Shown here in pieces: positions 54,848 to 63,785 of a stretch of DNA of 64,000 bases. The notes beneath the pieces are model-generated. The model was not told the origin of the DNA. It saw nothing but the letters and a program-made list of their open reading frames with translations, and ran no database searches. A program made the position numbers and the translations under genes. Source of the stretch: Oceanicaulis sp052055585 (GTDB lineage Bacteria > Pseudomonadota > Alphaproteobacteria > Caulobacterales > Maricaulaceae); NCBI RefSeq assembly GCF_052055585.1, contig NZ_CP170485.1:2046001-2110000 (forward strand), in the 5' to 3' direction. The stretch's first letter is position 1, and each line of letters opens with the position of its first letter.

Positions 54848-55579
54848 TCAGCGATGAAACTCAAGCCGCGCCTCGCCTTTGAAAATCGCATCCGCTTGCT
54901 CCGTGAAGCCGCTTTCCCCCGCCGCATGCAGGATCAGAGGGGCATGAAGCTGGAGCGGCGCCTTGCCGGTCTTGATCGCCTGCACCAGCACCCGCTTGGC
55001 GGGTTCCCCGGCGCGGGACTGAAGAGGCAGCACTTTCACCGACCCCGCCCGGTTCTTCAGCGCGATCAGAATGTCATCCAGCCGGTCCGCCCGCTGGATC
55101 ACCGTTATGACGCCACCTGACCGCAGGCGGCGCAGCCCCGTATCGATCCACGCGGCCAGCCCGGCATCAGACATCCAGGCAGGCGTCTTGCCCGGCTTGG
55201 GCGCGCGAAGAGCAGACGGATCATCAAAGAAGGGCGGATTGAAGAACACGGCATCCAGCTCGCGCGCATCGGGATAGACCAGCGCATCCCCCTCGGTGAT
55301 GCGAACCCGATCCGCCATGTCATTCAGCACGATATTGTCTTGCGCCAGCGCAGCGGCTTTCGGGTCGATCTCGACGCCGATCAGTTCCACATCATCATAG
55401 AGCGCCGCCGCGCCCAGAAGCGCCGCGCCGACCCCGCAGCCAAACTCCATCGCCCGCTGGCCCGGTTTCAGATTGAGCCCCGCGACCAGCACAGCCGCAT
55501 CCATGCCGGCGCGATAGCCGTCCTCAAGCTGATAAAGACTGATCTTGCCGCCCAGAAAGGCGTCTGGCGCCCGTGTCAC
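54848..55579 (-). CDS. tRNA1(Val) (adenine-N6)-methyltransferase-like
   Basis: A 243-residue Rossmann methyltransferase. The SAM motif AMEFGCGVGAALLGAAAL near 43 and the N6-adenine catalytic motif FFNPPFFDDP near 110 (NPPF) match TrmN6/YfiC-type enzymes that methylate A37 of tRNA-Val. DVELIGVEIDPKAAALAQDNIVLN near 62 is motif II. It overlaps the upstream DUF2007 gene by 4 bp. Whether this one methylates tRNA or another substrate cannot be told here. Confidence 0.8.
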   Translation of the reverse strand: MTRAPDAFLGGKISLYQLEDGYRAGMDAAVLVAGLNLKPGQRAMEFGCGVGAALLGAAALYDDVELIGVEIDPKAAALAQDNIVLNDMADRVRITEGDALVYPDARELDAVFFNPPFFDDPSALRAPKPGKTPAWMSDAGLAAWIDTGLRRLRSGGVITVIQRADRLDDILIALKNRAGSVKVLPLQSRAGEPAKRVLVQAIKTGKAPLQLHAPLILHAAGESGFTEQADAIFKGEARLEFHR

Positions 55580-55797
55580 GTTTCCCCATCACCCTTGAGG
55601 GCCTCAGCCAGAAGGGATTTGGCGCGAGGACCATCGTCTTCACGCACCAGAATCCGGCGCTTGATCCAGGGCAACGCCCCGCCAAAGGTCGAGGAGGTCT
55701 GCTCATCCAGCGTCACCGCCTCAATCCCCGCCTCCTTGAGAACGGCCTGCGCGAAACTGAGTTTCACGGGATCGTTTGTCGCAAGCACTTCGATCAT
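55576..55797 (-). CDS. DUF2007-type small protein
   Basis: A 73-residue protein with the DUF2007 pattern: IEVLATNDPVKLSFAQAVLKEAGIEAVTLDE, then GALPWIKRRILVREDDGPRAKSLLAEALKG. DUF2007 is a putative signal-transducing domain of alpha-beta fold. Its stop overlaps the start of the methyltransferase gene (ATGA), so the pair is coupled. It is divergent from ispB with 133 bp between starts. Confidence 0.8.
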   Translation of the reverse strand: MIEVLATNDPVKLSFAQAVLKEAGIEAVTLDEQTSSTFGGALPWIKRRILVREDDGPRAKSLLAEALKGDGET

Positions 55798-55930
55798 TCT
55801 GGTCTCCGGCCTATATGAGCTTTAGGCATAATGAACCATCCAATGCGTTCGCACAGCGTCGCGTGCTTGCCGCTTCAGGGGGCGCTCCCTATTGTGCGGC
55901 GCGCTGAACGAGAACATCAAGGGGCTCGGG

Positions 55931-56947
55931 GTGAACGGACTCCCTCAGGCAGACATTCAGGAACAGCCGGTCAATCCGGTGATCCGGCTGGCGACGCTCG
56001 CCAGCGATGACATGGCCGCCGTGGAGGCCGTGATCGAGGAACGTATGGCCAGCGCCACGCGCTCCATACCGCAGACCGCCGACTATCTGGTCGCGGCAGG
56101 CGGCAAGCGCATCCGCCCCCTGATCACCGTCACCGCCGCCCGCATGCTGGGCTATGAAGGGGACGGCCACGTCTCCCTCGCTGCTGCGGTGGAGTACATT
56201 CACTCCGCCACTCTGCTGCATGACGATGTGGTCGATGAGAGCGAGCTGCGCCGAGGCAAGGCGCCCGCCAACACCGTCTGGGGCAACGCCCATTCGGTCC
56301 TGGTTGGCGATTTCCTGTTCGCGCGCTCCTTCATGATGATGGTGGATGCAGGCTCCATGGACGCCCTGCATGTGCTGAGCCGCGCCGCCTCGGTGATCGC
56401 CGAGGGCGAGGTGCGCCAGCTGGCCGCCGTGCGCAATATCGACATCAGCCGCGACGAATATATGAGCATCATTGATGCCAAGACTGCGGCCCTGTTCTCC
56501 GCCGCCGCCCAGGTCGCCCCGATCCTTCACGGCTCGGACAAGGCGGTCGAGGACGGACTGGAAACCTATGGCCGCGAGCTGGGCCTCGCCTTCCAGCTTG
56601 TCGATGATGCGCTCGACTATGGCGGCATGGCTGCAGAGCTGGGCAAGAATACCGGCGATGATTTCCGCGAAGGCAAGATCACCCTGCCCGTCGCCCTCGC
56701 CATGGAACGGGCCAACGCCCGCGAGCGCGCCTTCTGGAAACGCGTCATCAGCGACGGCGAACAGACCGACGCTGATTTTGACGAGGCGCTGGCCATCCTG
56801 AAAAAGCACGGCGCCCTCGACGCCACGCTTGAAGCCGCCCGCACACACGCTGCGAATGCGGTCAACGCGCTCAAGATCGCACCGCAGAACGAATGGACCG
56901 AGGCGCTGGCCGCCCTTCCAGAGTTCGTCGTCGAGCGCGCTTACTAG
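55931..56947 (+). CDS. ispB: Octaprenyl/polyprenyl diphosphate synthase
   Basis: A long-chain prenyl transferase of 338 residues that makes the side chain for quinones. GGKRIRPLIT near 57, the first Asp-rich motif LLHDDVVDESELRRGKAPANTVWGN near 90 (DDxxD) and the second QLVDDALDYGG near 218 are present. The GTG at 55931 follows AAGGGG and is preferred to an earlier GTG at 55892. A terminator with TTTT follows at 56954-56975, so it may be a single-gene unit with M14 peptidase beyond. Confidence 0.93.
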   Translation: MNGLPQADIQEQPVNPVIRLATLASDDMAAVEAVIEERMASATRSIPQTADYLVAAGGKRIRPLITVTAARMLGYEGDGHVSLAAAVEYIHSATLLHDDVVDESELRRGKAPANTVWGNAHSVLVGDFLFARSFMMMVDAGSMDALHVLSRAASVIAEGEVRQLAAVRNIDISRDEYMSIIDAKTAALFSAAAQVAPILHGSDKAVEDGLETYGRELGLAFQLVDDALDYGGMAAELGKNTGDDFREGKITLPVALAMERANARERAFWKRVISDGEQTDADFDEALAILKKHGALDATLEAARTHAANAVNALKIAPQNEWTEALAALPEFVVERAY

Positions 56948-56953
56948 TCTCAT

Positions 56954-56975
56954 GGGCGGCCTTGGCCGCCCTTTT
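56954..56975 (+). terminator. Rho-independent terminator of ispB
   Basis: GGGCGGC (56954-56960) pairs with GCCGCCC (56965-56971) around CTTG, followed by TTTT (56972-56975). It lies 7 bp beyond the ispB stop and 26 bp before the M14 peptidase start. Confidence 0.93.
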
Positions 56976-57000
56976 CACATCCGCAACGCAAAGGTCCGCC

Positions 57001-58125
57001 ATGCGCATCTCCAGCCAGTTTGATTCCGGCAATATCGTTGTGAAGTCCGCGTCCGATCCCAAGGACATCCGCCTTGAGATCAAGAAGGACAATGGCTCGG
57101 ATTTCTATCAATGGTTCCATTTCCGCCTGTCGGGCGCGAAGGGTCAGACCTGCCGCATGGTGATCGAGAACGCGGGCGGCGCGGCCTATCTTGACGGCTG
57201 GGACGGGTATCAGGCCGTCGCCTCTGAAGACCGTGAGCATTGGGAGCGGATCGAAACCTCCTACACGGACGGCCAGCTGACCCTCACCCTCACCCCGGAC
57301 GCAGACGCGGTGTGGATCGCTTACTTTGCGCCCTATTCCATGGCCCGTCATGACGCCCTGATCGCCGCCTGCCAGGCCGATCCGCGCGTGACGCTCGATG
57401 TGATTGGCGAAACGCTGGACGGTCGCGATATCGACCGTTTGACCGTGGGCGAGCCGGGCGAGGGCAAGAAAACACTGTGGATCACCGCGCGCCAGCACCC
57501 CGGTGAAAGCATGGCCGAATGGGCCGCCGAGGGCCTTCTGGAACGCCTGCTCGATGACAATGACCCGGTGGCCCGCGACCTTCTGGGCAAGGCCGTCTTC
57601 CACATCGTGCCGAACATGAACCCGGACGGCTCCTTCCGCGGCCATCTGCGCACGAATGCGAAAGGTGTGAATCTCAACCGTGAATGGGACAAGGCGAGCG
57701 CGGAGAATTCACCGGAAGTCAAATGCGTGCTCGACGCGATGGAAGAGACCGGGGTGGATTTCTTCCTCGACATGCATGGCGATGAGGGCCTGCCCTATAA
57801 CTTCATCGCGGGCGCCGAAGGCGTGCCAGGCTGGACGGACGCCGATCAGAAGAAGCTCGACGGCTACAAAACCGAGCTGAAACGCTTCAATCCCGATTTC
57901 CAGACCGAGTTCGGCTATGCGGTCGATGCGCCCAATAGCGCCGACCTCTCCATCGCCACCCACTGGATGCGCCATCATTTCGGCTGCCTCGCCATGACGC
58001 TGGAAATGCCCTTCAAGGACAATGCGGACATGCCGGACGAGATCTATGGCTGGTCTGCAGAGCGCTCCATGAAGCTCGGCGCCAGCCAGCTCGACGCCAT
58101 CCGCGCAATGCTGGATCGGCTTTGA
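57001..58125 (+). CDS. M14-family carboxypeptidase, cytosolic CCP-like
   Basis: A 374-residue zinc carboxypeptidase with an N-terminal beta-sandwich domain (about 1-110) like that of cytosolic carboxypeptidases, then the M14 domain. Zinc ligands are in ARQHPGESMAEWAAEG near 163 (HxxE) and DFFLDMHGDEGLPYNF near 258 (His). NPDGSFRGHLRTNAKGVNLNREWD near 205 contains the substrate arginine, and the catalytic glutamate is in AMTLEMPFKD near 335. No signal peptide. Substrate unknown. The ATG at 57001 is chosen since the longer frame runs through the terminator. Confidence 0.88.
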   Translation: MRISSQFDSGNIVVKSASDPKDIRLEIKKDNGSDFYQWFHFRLSGAKGQTCRMVIENAGGAAYLDGWDGYQAVASEDREHWERIETSYTDGQLTLTLTPDADAVWIAYFAPYSMARHDALIAACQADPRVTLDVIGETLDGRDIDRLTVGEPGEGKKTLWITARQHPGESMAEWAAEGLLERLLDDNDPVARDLLGKAVFHIVPNMNPDGSFRGHLRTNAKGVNLNREWDKASAENSPEVKCVLDAMEETGVDFFLDMHGDEGLPYNFIAGAEGVPGWTDADQKKLDGYKTELKRFNPDFQTEFGYAVDAPNSADLSIATHWMRHHFGCLAMTLEMPFKDNADMPDEIYGWSAERSMKLGASQLDAIRAMLDRL

Positions 58126-58370
58126 TCTGACTGAATTCCCGAGCGAGCATAGCGAGACCCGGGACCTTTCTCCGGATAAAGCGCCACGCTTTATTCTCTC
58201 CAATTGTCATTCACCGGTTTATCCGGTGAATCCATGCCGTGACTTGTGATCCAACCAACCGGCATGGATCCCCCGCATGAAGCGGGGGATGACAGTGAGA
58301 AGGGTTTTCGTGAACCGCCAGATCCCGGGTCGCTTCGCGTCCGGGATGACAGGCTTAAACGAGAAGCGGT
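58126..58370. repeat. Cluster of palindromic repeats
   Basis: This 245-bp gap between convergent genes is packed with inverted repeats: ATAAAGCG/CGCTTTAT (58176-58194), ATTCACCGG/CCGGTGAAT (58209-58231), CCATGCCG/CGGCATGG (58232-58267), ATCCCCCGC/GCGGGGGAT (58268-58290) and ATCCCGG/CCGGGAT (58322-58347), plus a CCCG...CGGG pair near 58138-58163. The last two share the form ATCCC...GGGATGACAG, a common dispersed repeat type in alphaproteobacteria. The set may act as transcription terminators for the converging genes or as mobile REP/MITE-like elements. No gene is visible. Confidence 0.75.
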
Positions 58371-59381
58371 CTACCGCCCGACAACCCGCCCGACCGAGAC
58401 ATGCAGGCCGGTCAGCACCAAGACCCACACGGCAAACACCACCGGCACGGCGCCGTCCATGATCTGCGCAGCGACAAGCCCTGTCAGTCCGATTACAGCC
58501 GTCAGCCCGCCATAGACCAGCGCGATCGCCTGATGGCTCCAGCCGCTATCAATCAGGCGCTGATAGGCATGCTCACGATGGGCGGAGAGTGAGAAGCGGC
58601 CATGGCGCGCCCGACGCAAGAGCGTCAGCAAAACGTCCGCCAGAAACACCAGAACGAAGAGCGGCGCGAGCCAGAGCGTGCCGGAAAAGCCGTGATTGAC
58701 GAGCGCCAGCGCCCCGCCGGCATAGAGCGCCCCGGCCCCCAGCGCGCCGATATCCCCGGCAAACAACTTCGCCGGCGGCCAGTTGAGCAGCACGAAGCCT
58801 GACAGGCTCGCCGCGAGCAGCACGCCTGCGATCACGGACGTCATCACGCCTGCGGCCAATCCCGCGACGCAGAGCGCGACCCCGGCCGGGATCATCACGG
58901 TGGCCAGAATGCCGTCCGAGCCGTCCATGAAGTTCGCCGCATTCACGACCACAAACACAAACAGCGCCGAACCGATCCAGCCAATGAGAGGGTTCAGGGC
59001 AAAGCCCAGCTCATAGGTCAGGCCAAAGCGGCTGACCGGACCGGCTACGGCCACCATGCCCAGGCAAAAAGCGATGAAAGCGATAAGCTTGAGCCGCTCA
59101 TCCAGCACAAACAGATCGTCGAGAAAGCCCAGGGCTGCGAACAGCAAGGTCACCGCCAGCACGCCACCCAGAGCTGACGCACTCAGCGGAAACAGGCTGG
59201 CGATGATCGCGCCTGCCCCCACGCCCGCCATCACGCCCAGCCCGCCGCCCCGCGGCGTGGGTGCGCTATGGCTTGAGCGCGCATTGGGGAAATCGAGAAT
59301 GCCGCCCTTGAGCACCAGAAACGAGACGATGAGGCTGACCAGTCCGGCGCTTGCCGCCATGGCGATCAGCGCCGCGCTCAC
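58371..59381 (-). CDS. Polyprenyl-phosphate sugar-1-phosphate transferase (WecA/MraY-like)
   Basis: A 336-residue multi-pass membrane protein of the glycosyltransferase 4 family. The conserved cytoplasmic loops are visible: DFPNARSSHSAPTPRGGGLGV near 30, ALGFLDDLFVLDERLKL near 85 with the Mg-binding Asp pair, VNAANFMDGSDGI near 150, the LFAGDIGALG loop near 205 and SAHREHAYQRL near 265. It would transfer a sugar phosphate to undecaprenyl phosphate to start an O-antigen or capsule. Its start overlaps the ispE stop (ATGA), an unusual coupling that links isoprenoid synthesis and its lipid carrier use. Confidence 0.88.
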   Translation of the reverse strand: MSAALIAMAASAGLVSLIVSFLVLKGGILDFPNARSSHSAPTPRGGGLGVMAGVGAGAIIASLFPLSASALGGVLAVTLLFAALGFLDDLFVLDERLKLIAFIAFCLGMVAVAGPVSRFGLTYELGFALNPLIGWIGSALFVFVVVNAANFMDGSDGILATVMIPAGVALCVAGLAAGVMTSVIAGVLLAASLSGFVLLNWPPAKLFAGDIGALGAGALYAGGALALVNHGFSGTLWLAPLFVLVFLADVLLTLLRRARHGRFSLSAHREHAYQRLIDSGWSHQAIALVYGGLTAVIGLTGLVAAQIMDGAVPVVFAVWVLVLTGLHVSVGRVVGR

Positions 59382-60268
59382 GCCGCGCCTCCAAAGACCA
59401 CGGCGCGCGCCGTCCAGTCCGGATGGGTCTGTGTCAGGGCGGTCGCCGCGCGTTGGGCGGCGTCCGAGGTCTCAAACAGTGCAAAGCAGCTGGCTCCGGA
59501 ACCGGACATCCGCGCCAGACGTGAACCCGGCTGTGTGGCCAAAGCCTCCAGCGCCGTCGCAATCACAGGCGTTTGCGCGATAGCAGGCGCCTGAAGGTCA
59601 TTGCCGTCCAGAAGCAGGCGATCGATGGCGTCATCCAGCGTGCCCGCGATCATCGGCTTGCCGGGCGACAGCCGCCCCGGCTCGGTCGCGTCATAGGCCT
59701 TGAAGACCGGTCCCGTGGGCACTGGCGCACCGGGGTGCACGATCACGCCGTGCAGTCCGGGCCAGGCGATCAGCGGGGTCACCCGCTCGCCAATCCCTTC
59801 CATGCGTAGCGGTCGCGCATGCACGCAGGCGGGCACATCCGCGCCCACCACCGTGCCGATCTCGGCGAGTTGCTTGATGGAAAAGCCCAGATCCCAGACC
59901 CGGTTGAGGATGCGCAGGGCGGCGGCGGCGTCCGAAGACCCGCCGCCCAGCCCGGCCGCGACCGGCAAATGCTTGTCGAGCGTCAGGCTCGCGCCCAGCT
60001 CGGGCTTGTCGGCGGCGGCGCGCAGCGCATAGGCGGCCTTGAGAACAAGGTTCTGCGGGTCCGCTTTCAGACCCTCCGCGCCTGGCCCGCTCAGGCTGAG
60101 CGTCAGCGTTTCAGAGGGCAGCGCCGTCAGCGTATCGCCCCAGTCTGCAAACACCACAAGCGAGTCCAGCGGATGGTAGCCATCGGCGCGCGGTCCGCCG
60201 ACACGCAGGGTCAGGTTGACCTTCGCCGGAGCGAATTCTGTGGCTGCTTCAGTCATGTCGCCGCTCAT
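59378..60268 (-). CDS. ispE: 4-diphosphocytidyl-2-C-methyl-D-erythritol kinase
   Basis: The GHMP kinase of the MEP pathway that phosphorylates CDP-methylerythritol. The 296 residues have AEFAPAKVNLTLRVGG-type start (PAKVNLTL), the ATP loop LPVAAGLGGGSSDAAAALRILN near 95 and the C-terminal RMSGSGASCFALFE near 255. The ATG at 60268 overlaps the stop of the TPR lipoprotein gene, so TPR-ispE-transferase form a coupled minus-strand unit. ispE and dxs occur at opposite ends of the window, not in one operon. Confidence 0.95.
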   Translation of the reverse strand: MSGDMTEAATEFAPAKVNLTLRVGGPRADGYHPLDSLVVFADWGDTLTALPSETLTLSLSGPGAEGLKADPQNLVLKAAYALRAAADKPELGASLTLDKHLPVAAGLGGGSSDAAAALRILNRVWDLGFSIKQLAEIGTVVGADVPACVHARPLRMEGIGERVTPLIAWPGLHGVIVHPGAPVPTGPVFKAYDATEPGRLSPGKPMIAGTLDDAIDRLLLDGNDLQAPAIAQTPVIATALEALATQPGSRLARMSGSGASCFALFETSDAAQRAATALTQTHPDWTARAVVFGGAA

Positions 60269-61968
60269 GGCAGATCAGGCGGTCCGGCGTCCAGCCCGAG
60301 CTCCAGACGGCGCTCCACAAGGGCGCGCTCATCCTCATCCAGATCAAGCTCAAGCGCCCGCCGCCATTGGAACTCGGCTTCGAGCGTGCGTCCGGCAGCG
60401 GCGTAGACATCGCCCAGATGCCAGTTATTGGTGCCGCTATCGGGGCTGAGGGTAACCGCGCGTTCCAGCCAGAAGATCGCCTCTTCAATATGGCCCAGCT
60501 TGAACTGGCCCCAGCCCAGGGAATCCACGATAGCGCCATTGGAGGGCTCGATCGACACGGCGCGTTCAACCATTTCAAGGCCGCGCTCCATCTGCTCGCC
60601 CTCGACGATCAGATTATAGCCCAGATGATTGAGCAGCATGGGTTCGTTCGGCGCCAGGTCCAGGGCCCGCTCAAACAACGGCGCCGCCGCATCCCAGTCC
60701 TGCGCAATTTCCACGCAGGCGGCGTGATAGAACACGAACCGCCAGTCCGCCTGACCGCGTTCGGCTTCCGCCTGGGCGGAAACGTCTGCATAGATCGGGA
60801 TGGCCTCGGCGCAGCGATCGGTGACGCGCAGCATGTCCGCCAGCAAGAGCCGACGAGACAGTGTCGGGTCGTCCTGCACCAGCACGCGCGCCTCATCCAC
60901 CAGAGCTTCGGTCTGGTCCATGCGGAATTGCAACCAGATCCGGCTCACAGTCACCTGTTCAAGCAGCGGACCGTCATCAATCTTGCGATATTCCGCCACA
61001 GCTGCGTCCTGCAGGTCGAGATTGTCCAGAAGCTGGGCGATGGTCAGCGTATTGGTGTCAAACTCCGGGTCGAGCCGTTGCACCACGCGCAGGAACAGGA
61101 TGGTGTACTCGCCTGAAGCGCGGCTGCTGATCAGCGAAGCCGGCGGAAACAGCGCGCGCGCCGCCGCCTGCCGTGGCGCGGGCAGTCGCGGCGCGCGCCC
61201 ATTGCGCTCGACACGCGCCAGAGCCGCCTCGATATCGGGGCGATCGCTTGCAAACTCCTCCAGCGCGGCCTGATAAAGCGCCCGCGCATCGTCGCGACGC
61301 CCCTGTCGCTCCAGGAAGGCGCCATACATCACAGTGTTGAAACCGTTCAGGCCAGGCACGCCATCCCGCGCCTGCCGGTAGGCTTCTTCAGCGGCCTCGG
61401 GCTTGCGCAGCGTTTCATACACCAACGCCCGATGCATCTGTTGCTGGGCCGGGACCAGCTCTGCGCTCTCGAGATGTATCTCGGTCTGCGCCCAGGACGG
61501 CTCACCGCCGCGCGCGATCATATCCCAGTCTGACAGGATCGAGCTGACCAGCGTGGAGAACGGCCCGATCGGCGTATTGCTGATCGTCGGCGCCTCGCGC
61601 CCTCGCCCGAGCTGGATGACGCGCCAGTAAAGCTCGGCGATCTGGGCGGTCTCGGGATCATTCGCAGCGACTTCCGCAGCCGCGTCCGCATTATCGAAAT
61701 CGCCCGCGACAAGCGCGGCGAAGAAGGCCCGCTGGGAGATCAGACCCGATTCCGGAGCCCGCTCCAGAGCGTCAGCGTAAAACGCGGCAGAGGCGTCCAG
61801 CTCACGCGCAGAGCTGGCGTATCGGGCCGCAAGATAGGAGCCATAGACCGAACGCTCATCCTGGTCGAAACCGGGATAAGGCGTACTCGCACACGCACTG
61901 AGACCCAGCACAAGGCCCGTGGCCAGAGCAGTTCTCAGCGCGGCGCGAAGGCCGGGTGCGGGGCGCAT
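60265..61968 (-). CDS. TPR-repeat lipoprotein
   Basis: A 567-residue protein with a lipoprotein signal (LRTALATGLVLGLSACAS, lipobox LSAC near residue 24). Tetratricopeptide-like repeats run through it; the clearest are at the C-terminus: LFERALDLAPNEPMLLNHLGYNLIVEGEQMERGLEMVERAVSIEPSNGAIVDSLGWGQFKLGHIEEAIFWLERAVTLSPDSGTNNWHLGDVYAAAG. Such proteins scaffold outer-membrane complexes. The ATG at 61968 is chosen because it begins the signal; a longer frame is not supported. It lies 13 bp after the ETF-QO stop and is coupled to ispE. Confidence 0.85.
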   Translation of the reverse strand: MRPAPGLRAALRTALATGLVLGLSACASTPYPGFDQDERSVYGSYLAARYASSARELDASAAFYADALERAPESGLISQRAFFAALVAGDFDNADAAAEVAANDPETAQIAELYWRVIQLGRGREAPTISNTPIGPFSTLVSSILSDWDMIARGGEPSWAQTEIHLESAELVPAQQQMHRALVYETLRKPEAAEEAYRQARDGVPGLNGFNTVMYGAFLERQGRRDDARALYQAALEEFASDRPDIEAALARVERNGRAPRLPAPRQAAARALFPPASLISSRASGEYTILFLRVVQRLDPEFDTNTLTIAQLLDNLDLQDAAVAEYRKIDDGPLLEQVTVSRIWLQFRMDQTEALVDEARVLVQDDPTLSRRLLLADMLRVTDRCAEAIPIYADVSAQAEAERGQADWRFVFYHAACVEIAQDWDAAAPLFERALDLAPNEPMLLNHLGYNLIVEGEQMERGLEMVERAVSIEPSNGAIVDSLGWGQFKLGHIEEAIFWLERAVTLSPDSGTNNWHLGDVYAAAGRTLEAEFQWRRALELDLDEDERALVERRLELGLDAGPPDLP

Positions 61969-61981
61969 GCTCGCCCCGCCC

Positions 61982-63655
61982 TTACATGTTCGGATAGTTG
62001 GGACCGCCGCCGCCTTCGGGCGTGGTCCAGTTGATGTTCTGGTTCGGATCCTTGATGTCGCAGGTTTTGCAGTGGACGCAGTTCTGCGCATTGATCACGA
62101 ACTTGGGCTCGCCGCCTTCGTCCGGGGTCACCCATTCATACACCGCCGCCGGGCAATAGCGTGCGGACGGGCCGCCATAGACATCATACTCGGATGATTT
62201 CTGCAGCGCCGGGTCCTTCACCTTGAGGTGGATCGGCTGATCTTCTTCATGGTTGGTGTTGGAGATGAACACCGAGGACAGGCGGTCAAAGGTCAGAACG
62301 CCATCGGGCTTGGGATAATCGATCTTTTTGCACTTGTCGGCGGGCTTGAGCGCCTCGGCGTCGGTGCCGCCATGGCTGAGCGTGCCGAAGATCGAGAAGC
62401 CGAACAGATAGTTCGTCCACATATCCATGCCGCCCAGCGCCACGCCCAGCACCGTGCCGAACTTGGTCCAGAGCGGCTTGGCGTTGCGAACGGTCTTGAG
62501 CTCTTTTTTCACCCAGGACTTGTCATAGGCCTCGGCATAGGCGGTCAGCTCGTCGCCCTGACGGCCTTCAACGATGGCGTCAAACGCGGCTTCGGCGGCC
62601 ATCATGCCGGTCTTCATGGCGTTATGGCTGCCCTTGATGCGGGGCACGTTCACGAAACCGGCCGAACAGCCGATCAGCGCGCCGCCCGGGAAGGTCAGCT
62701 TGGGCACGGACTGATAGCCGCCCTCGGTGATCGCCCGCGCGCCATAGGACAGACGCTCGGCGCCCTCAAAGATCGGGGCGATGTCCGGATGCGTCTTGAA
62801 GCGCTGGAATTCGCCGAACGGGAACAGGTGCGGGTTCTTGTAGTTCAGGTGAACGACGAAACCGACCGCGACCAGATTGTCGCCGAAATGATAGAGGAAA
62901 GAGCCGCCGCCCGTGGTGTTGTCCAGCGGCCAGCCCATGGTGTGTTGCACCCGGCCCTTCTTGAAATTCTCCGGCTTCACGCGCCAGAGTTCCTTCATGC
63001 CAATGCCGAATTTCTGCGGGTCGCGGCCTTCGCTGAGGCCGTATTTCGCGATCAGCTGCTTGGACAGCGAACCGCGTGCGCCCTCACCGATCAGCACATA
63101 CTTACCACGCAGCTCCATGCCGGGCTGGTACATGTCCTTGTGGCCGCCATCACGCGCCACGCCCATATCGCCGGTGATCACGCCTTTGACGACGCCATCT
63201 TCCTCGATGAATTCGGCGGCGGGGAAGCCGGGATAGATTTCCACGCCCATGGCTTCGGCTTTCTCGGCCAGCCAGCGGCACACATTCGCCAGCGAGCCGA
63301 CATAGCAGCCATGATTGTGCATGAAAGGCGGCATGCCGAAGCCGGGGATCGTCGCAGATCCCGCCTCGCCGAGCGCCATGAAGACGTCTTCCTCGACCTG
63401 GGTGTCGAACGGCTGGCTCGGATCATTGCGCCAATCGGGCAGCAGCTCGTCGAGCGCCTTGGGATCGAAAACGACGCCCGAGAGGATGTGCGCGCCGACT
63501 TCGGAGCCCTTTTCAAGAACGGCGATGGAGAGGTCTTGCCCCGTCTCTTCGCAGCGTTGCTTCAGCCGGATGGCCGCCGCCAGGCCGGCCGGACCAGCCC
63601 CTGCGATGACCACATCATATTCCATGGATTCGCGCTCGATAGACCCGTCGGCCAT
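61982..63655 (-). CDS. Electron transfer flavoprotein-ubiquinone oxidoreductase
   Basis: A 557-residue membrane-bound FAD and [4Fe-4S] protein that passes electrons from ETF to ubiquinone. The FAD loop VVIAGAGPAGLAAAIRL is near residue 15, the GCSAGFVNVPRIKGSHNAMKTGMMAAEAAFDAI segment near 330 and the Fe-S ligands at the C-terminus in RYCPAAVYEW and NAQNCVHCKTCDIKDPNQNINWTTPEGGGGP. The ATG at 63655 has a GGAG site; a longer frame adds 17 residues. It precedes the TPR lipoprotein by 13 bp and is divergent from the probable uracil-DNA glycosylase. Confidence 0.96.
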   Translation of the reverse strand: MADGSIERESMEYDVVIAGAGPAGLAAAIRLKQRCEETGQDLSIAVLEKGSEVGAHILSGVVFDPKALDELLPDWRNDPSQPFDTQVEEDVFMALGEAGSATIPGFGMPPFMHNHGCYVGSLANVCRWLAEKAEAMGVEIYPGFPAAEFIEEDGVVKGVITGDMGVARDGGHKDMYQPGMELRGKYVLIGEGARGSLSKQLIAKYGLSEGRDPQKFGIGMKELWRVKPENFKKGRVQHTMGWPLDNTTGGGSFLYHFGDNLVAVGFVVHLNYKNPHLFPFGEFQRFKTHPDIAPIFEGAERLSYGARAITEGGYQSVPKLTFPGGALIGCSAGFVNVPRIKGSHNAMKTGMMAAEAAFDAIVEGRQGDELTAYAEAYDKSWVKKELKTVRNAKPLWTKFGTVLGVALGGMDMWTNYLFGFSIFGTLSHGGTDAEALKPADKCKKIDYPKPDGVLTFDRLSSVFISNTNHEEDQPIHLKVKDPALQKSSEYDVYGGPSARYCPAAVYEWVTPDEGGEPKFVINAQNCVHCKTCDIKDPNQNINWTTPEGGGGPNYPNM

Positions 63656-63785
63656 GTCGTCTCCTACAGTCTCAGCCCCTGCCGCGCTCTTTCGCTGGCG
63701 CCGCATTCCCTTTCGTATTAACCCAGCCTTGCGCTATGAGCTAGGGTGAAGCCTCACACGGACCAGATCGGACCTGCGCCCTGCC

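Noticed and set aside
58268..58347. Palindromes ending in GGGATGACAG as a CRISPR-like array.
   Set aside because: Only two copies of that form, imperfectly matched, and without regular spacers or nearby cas genes.
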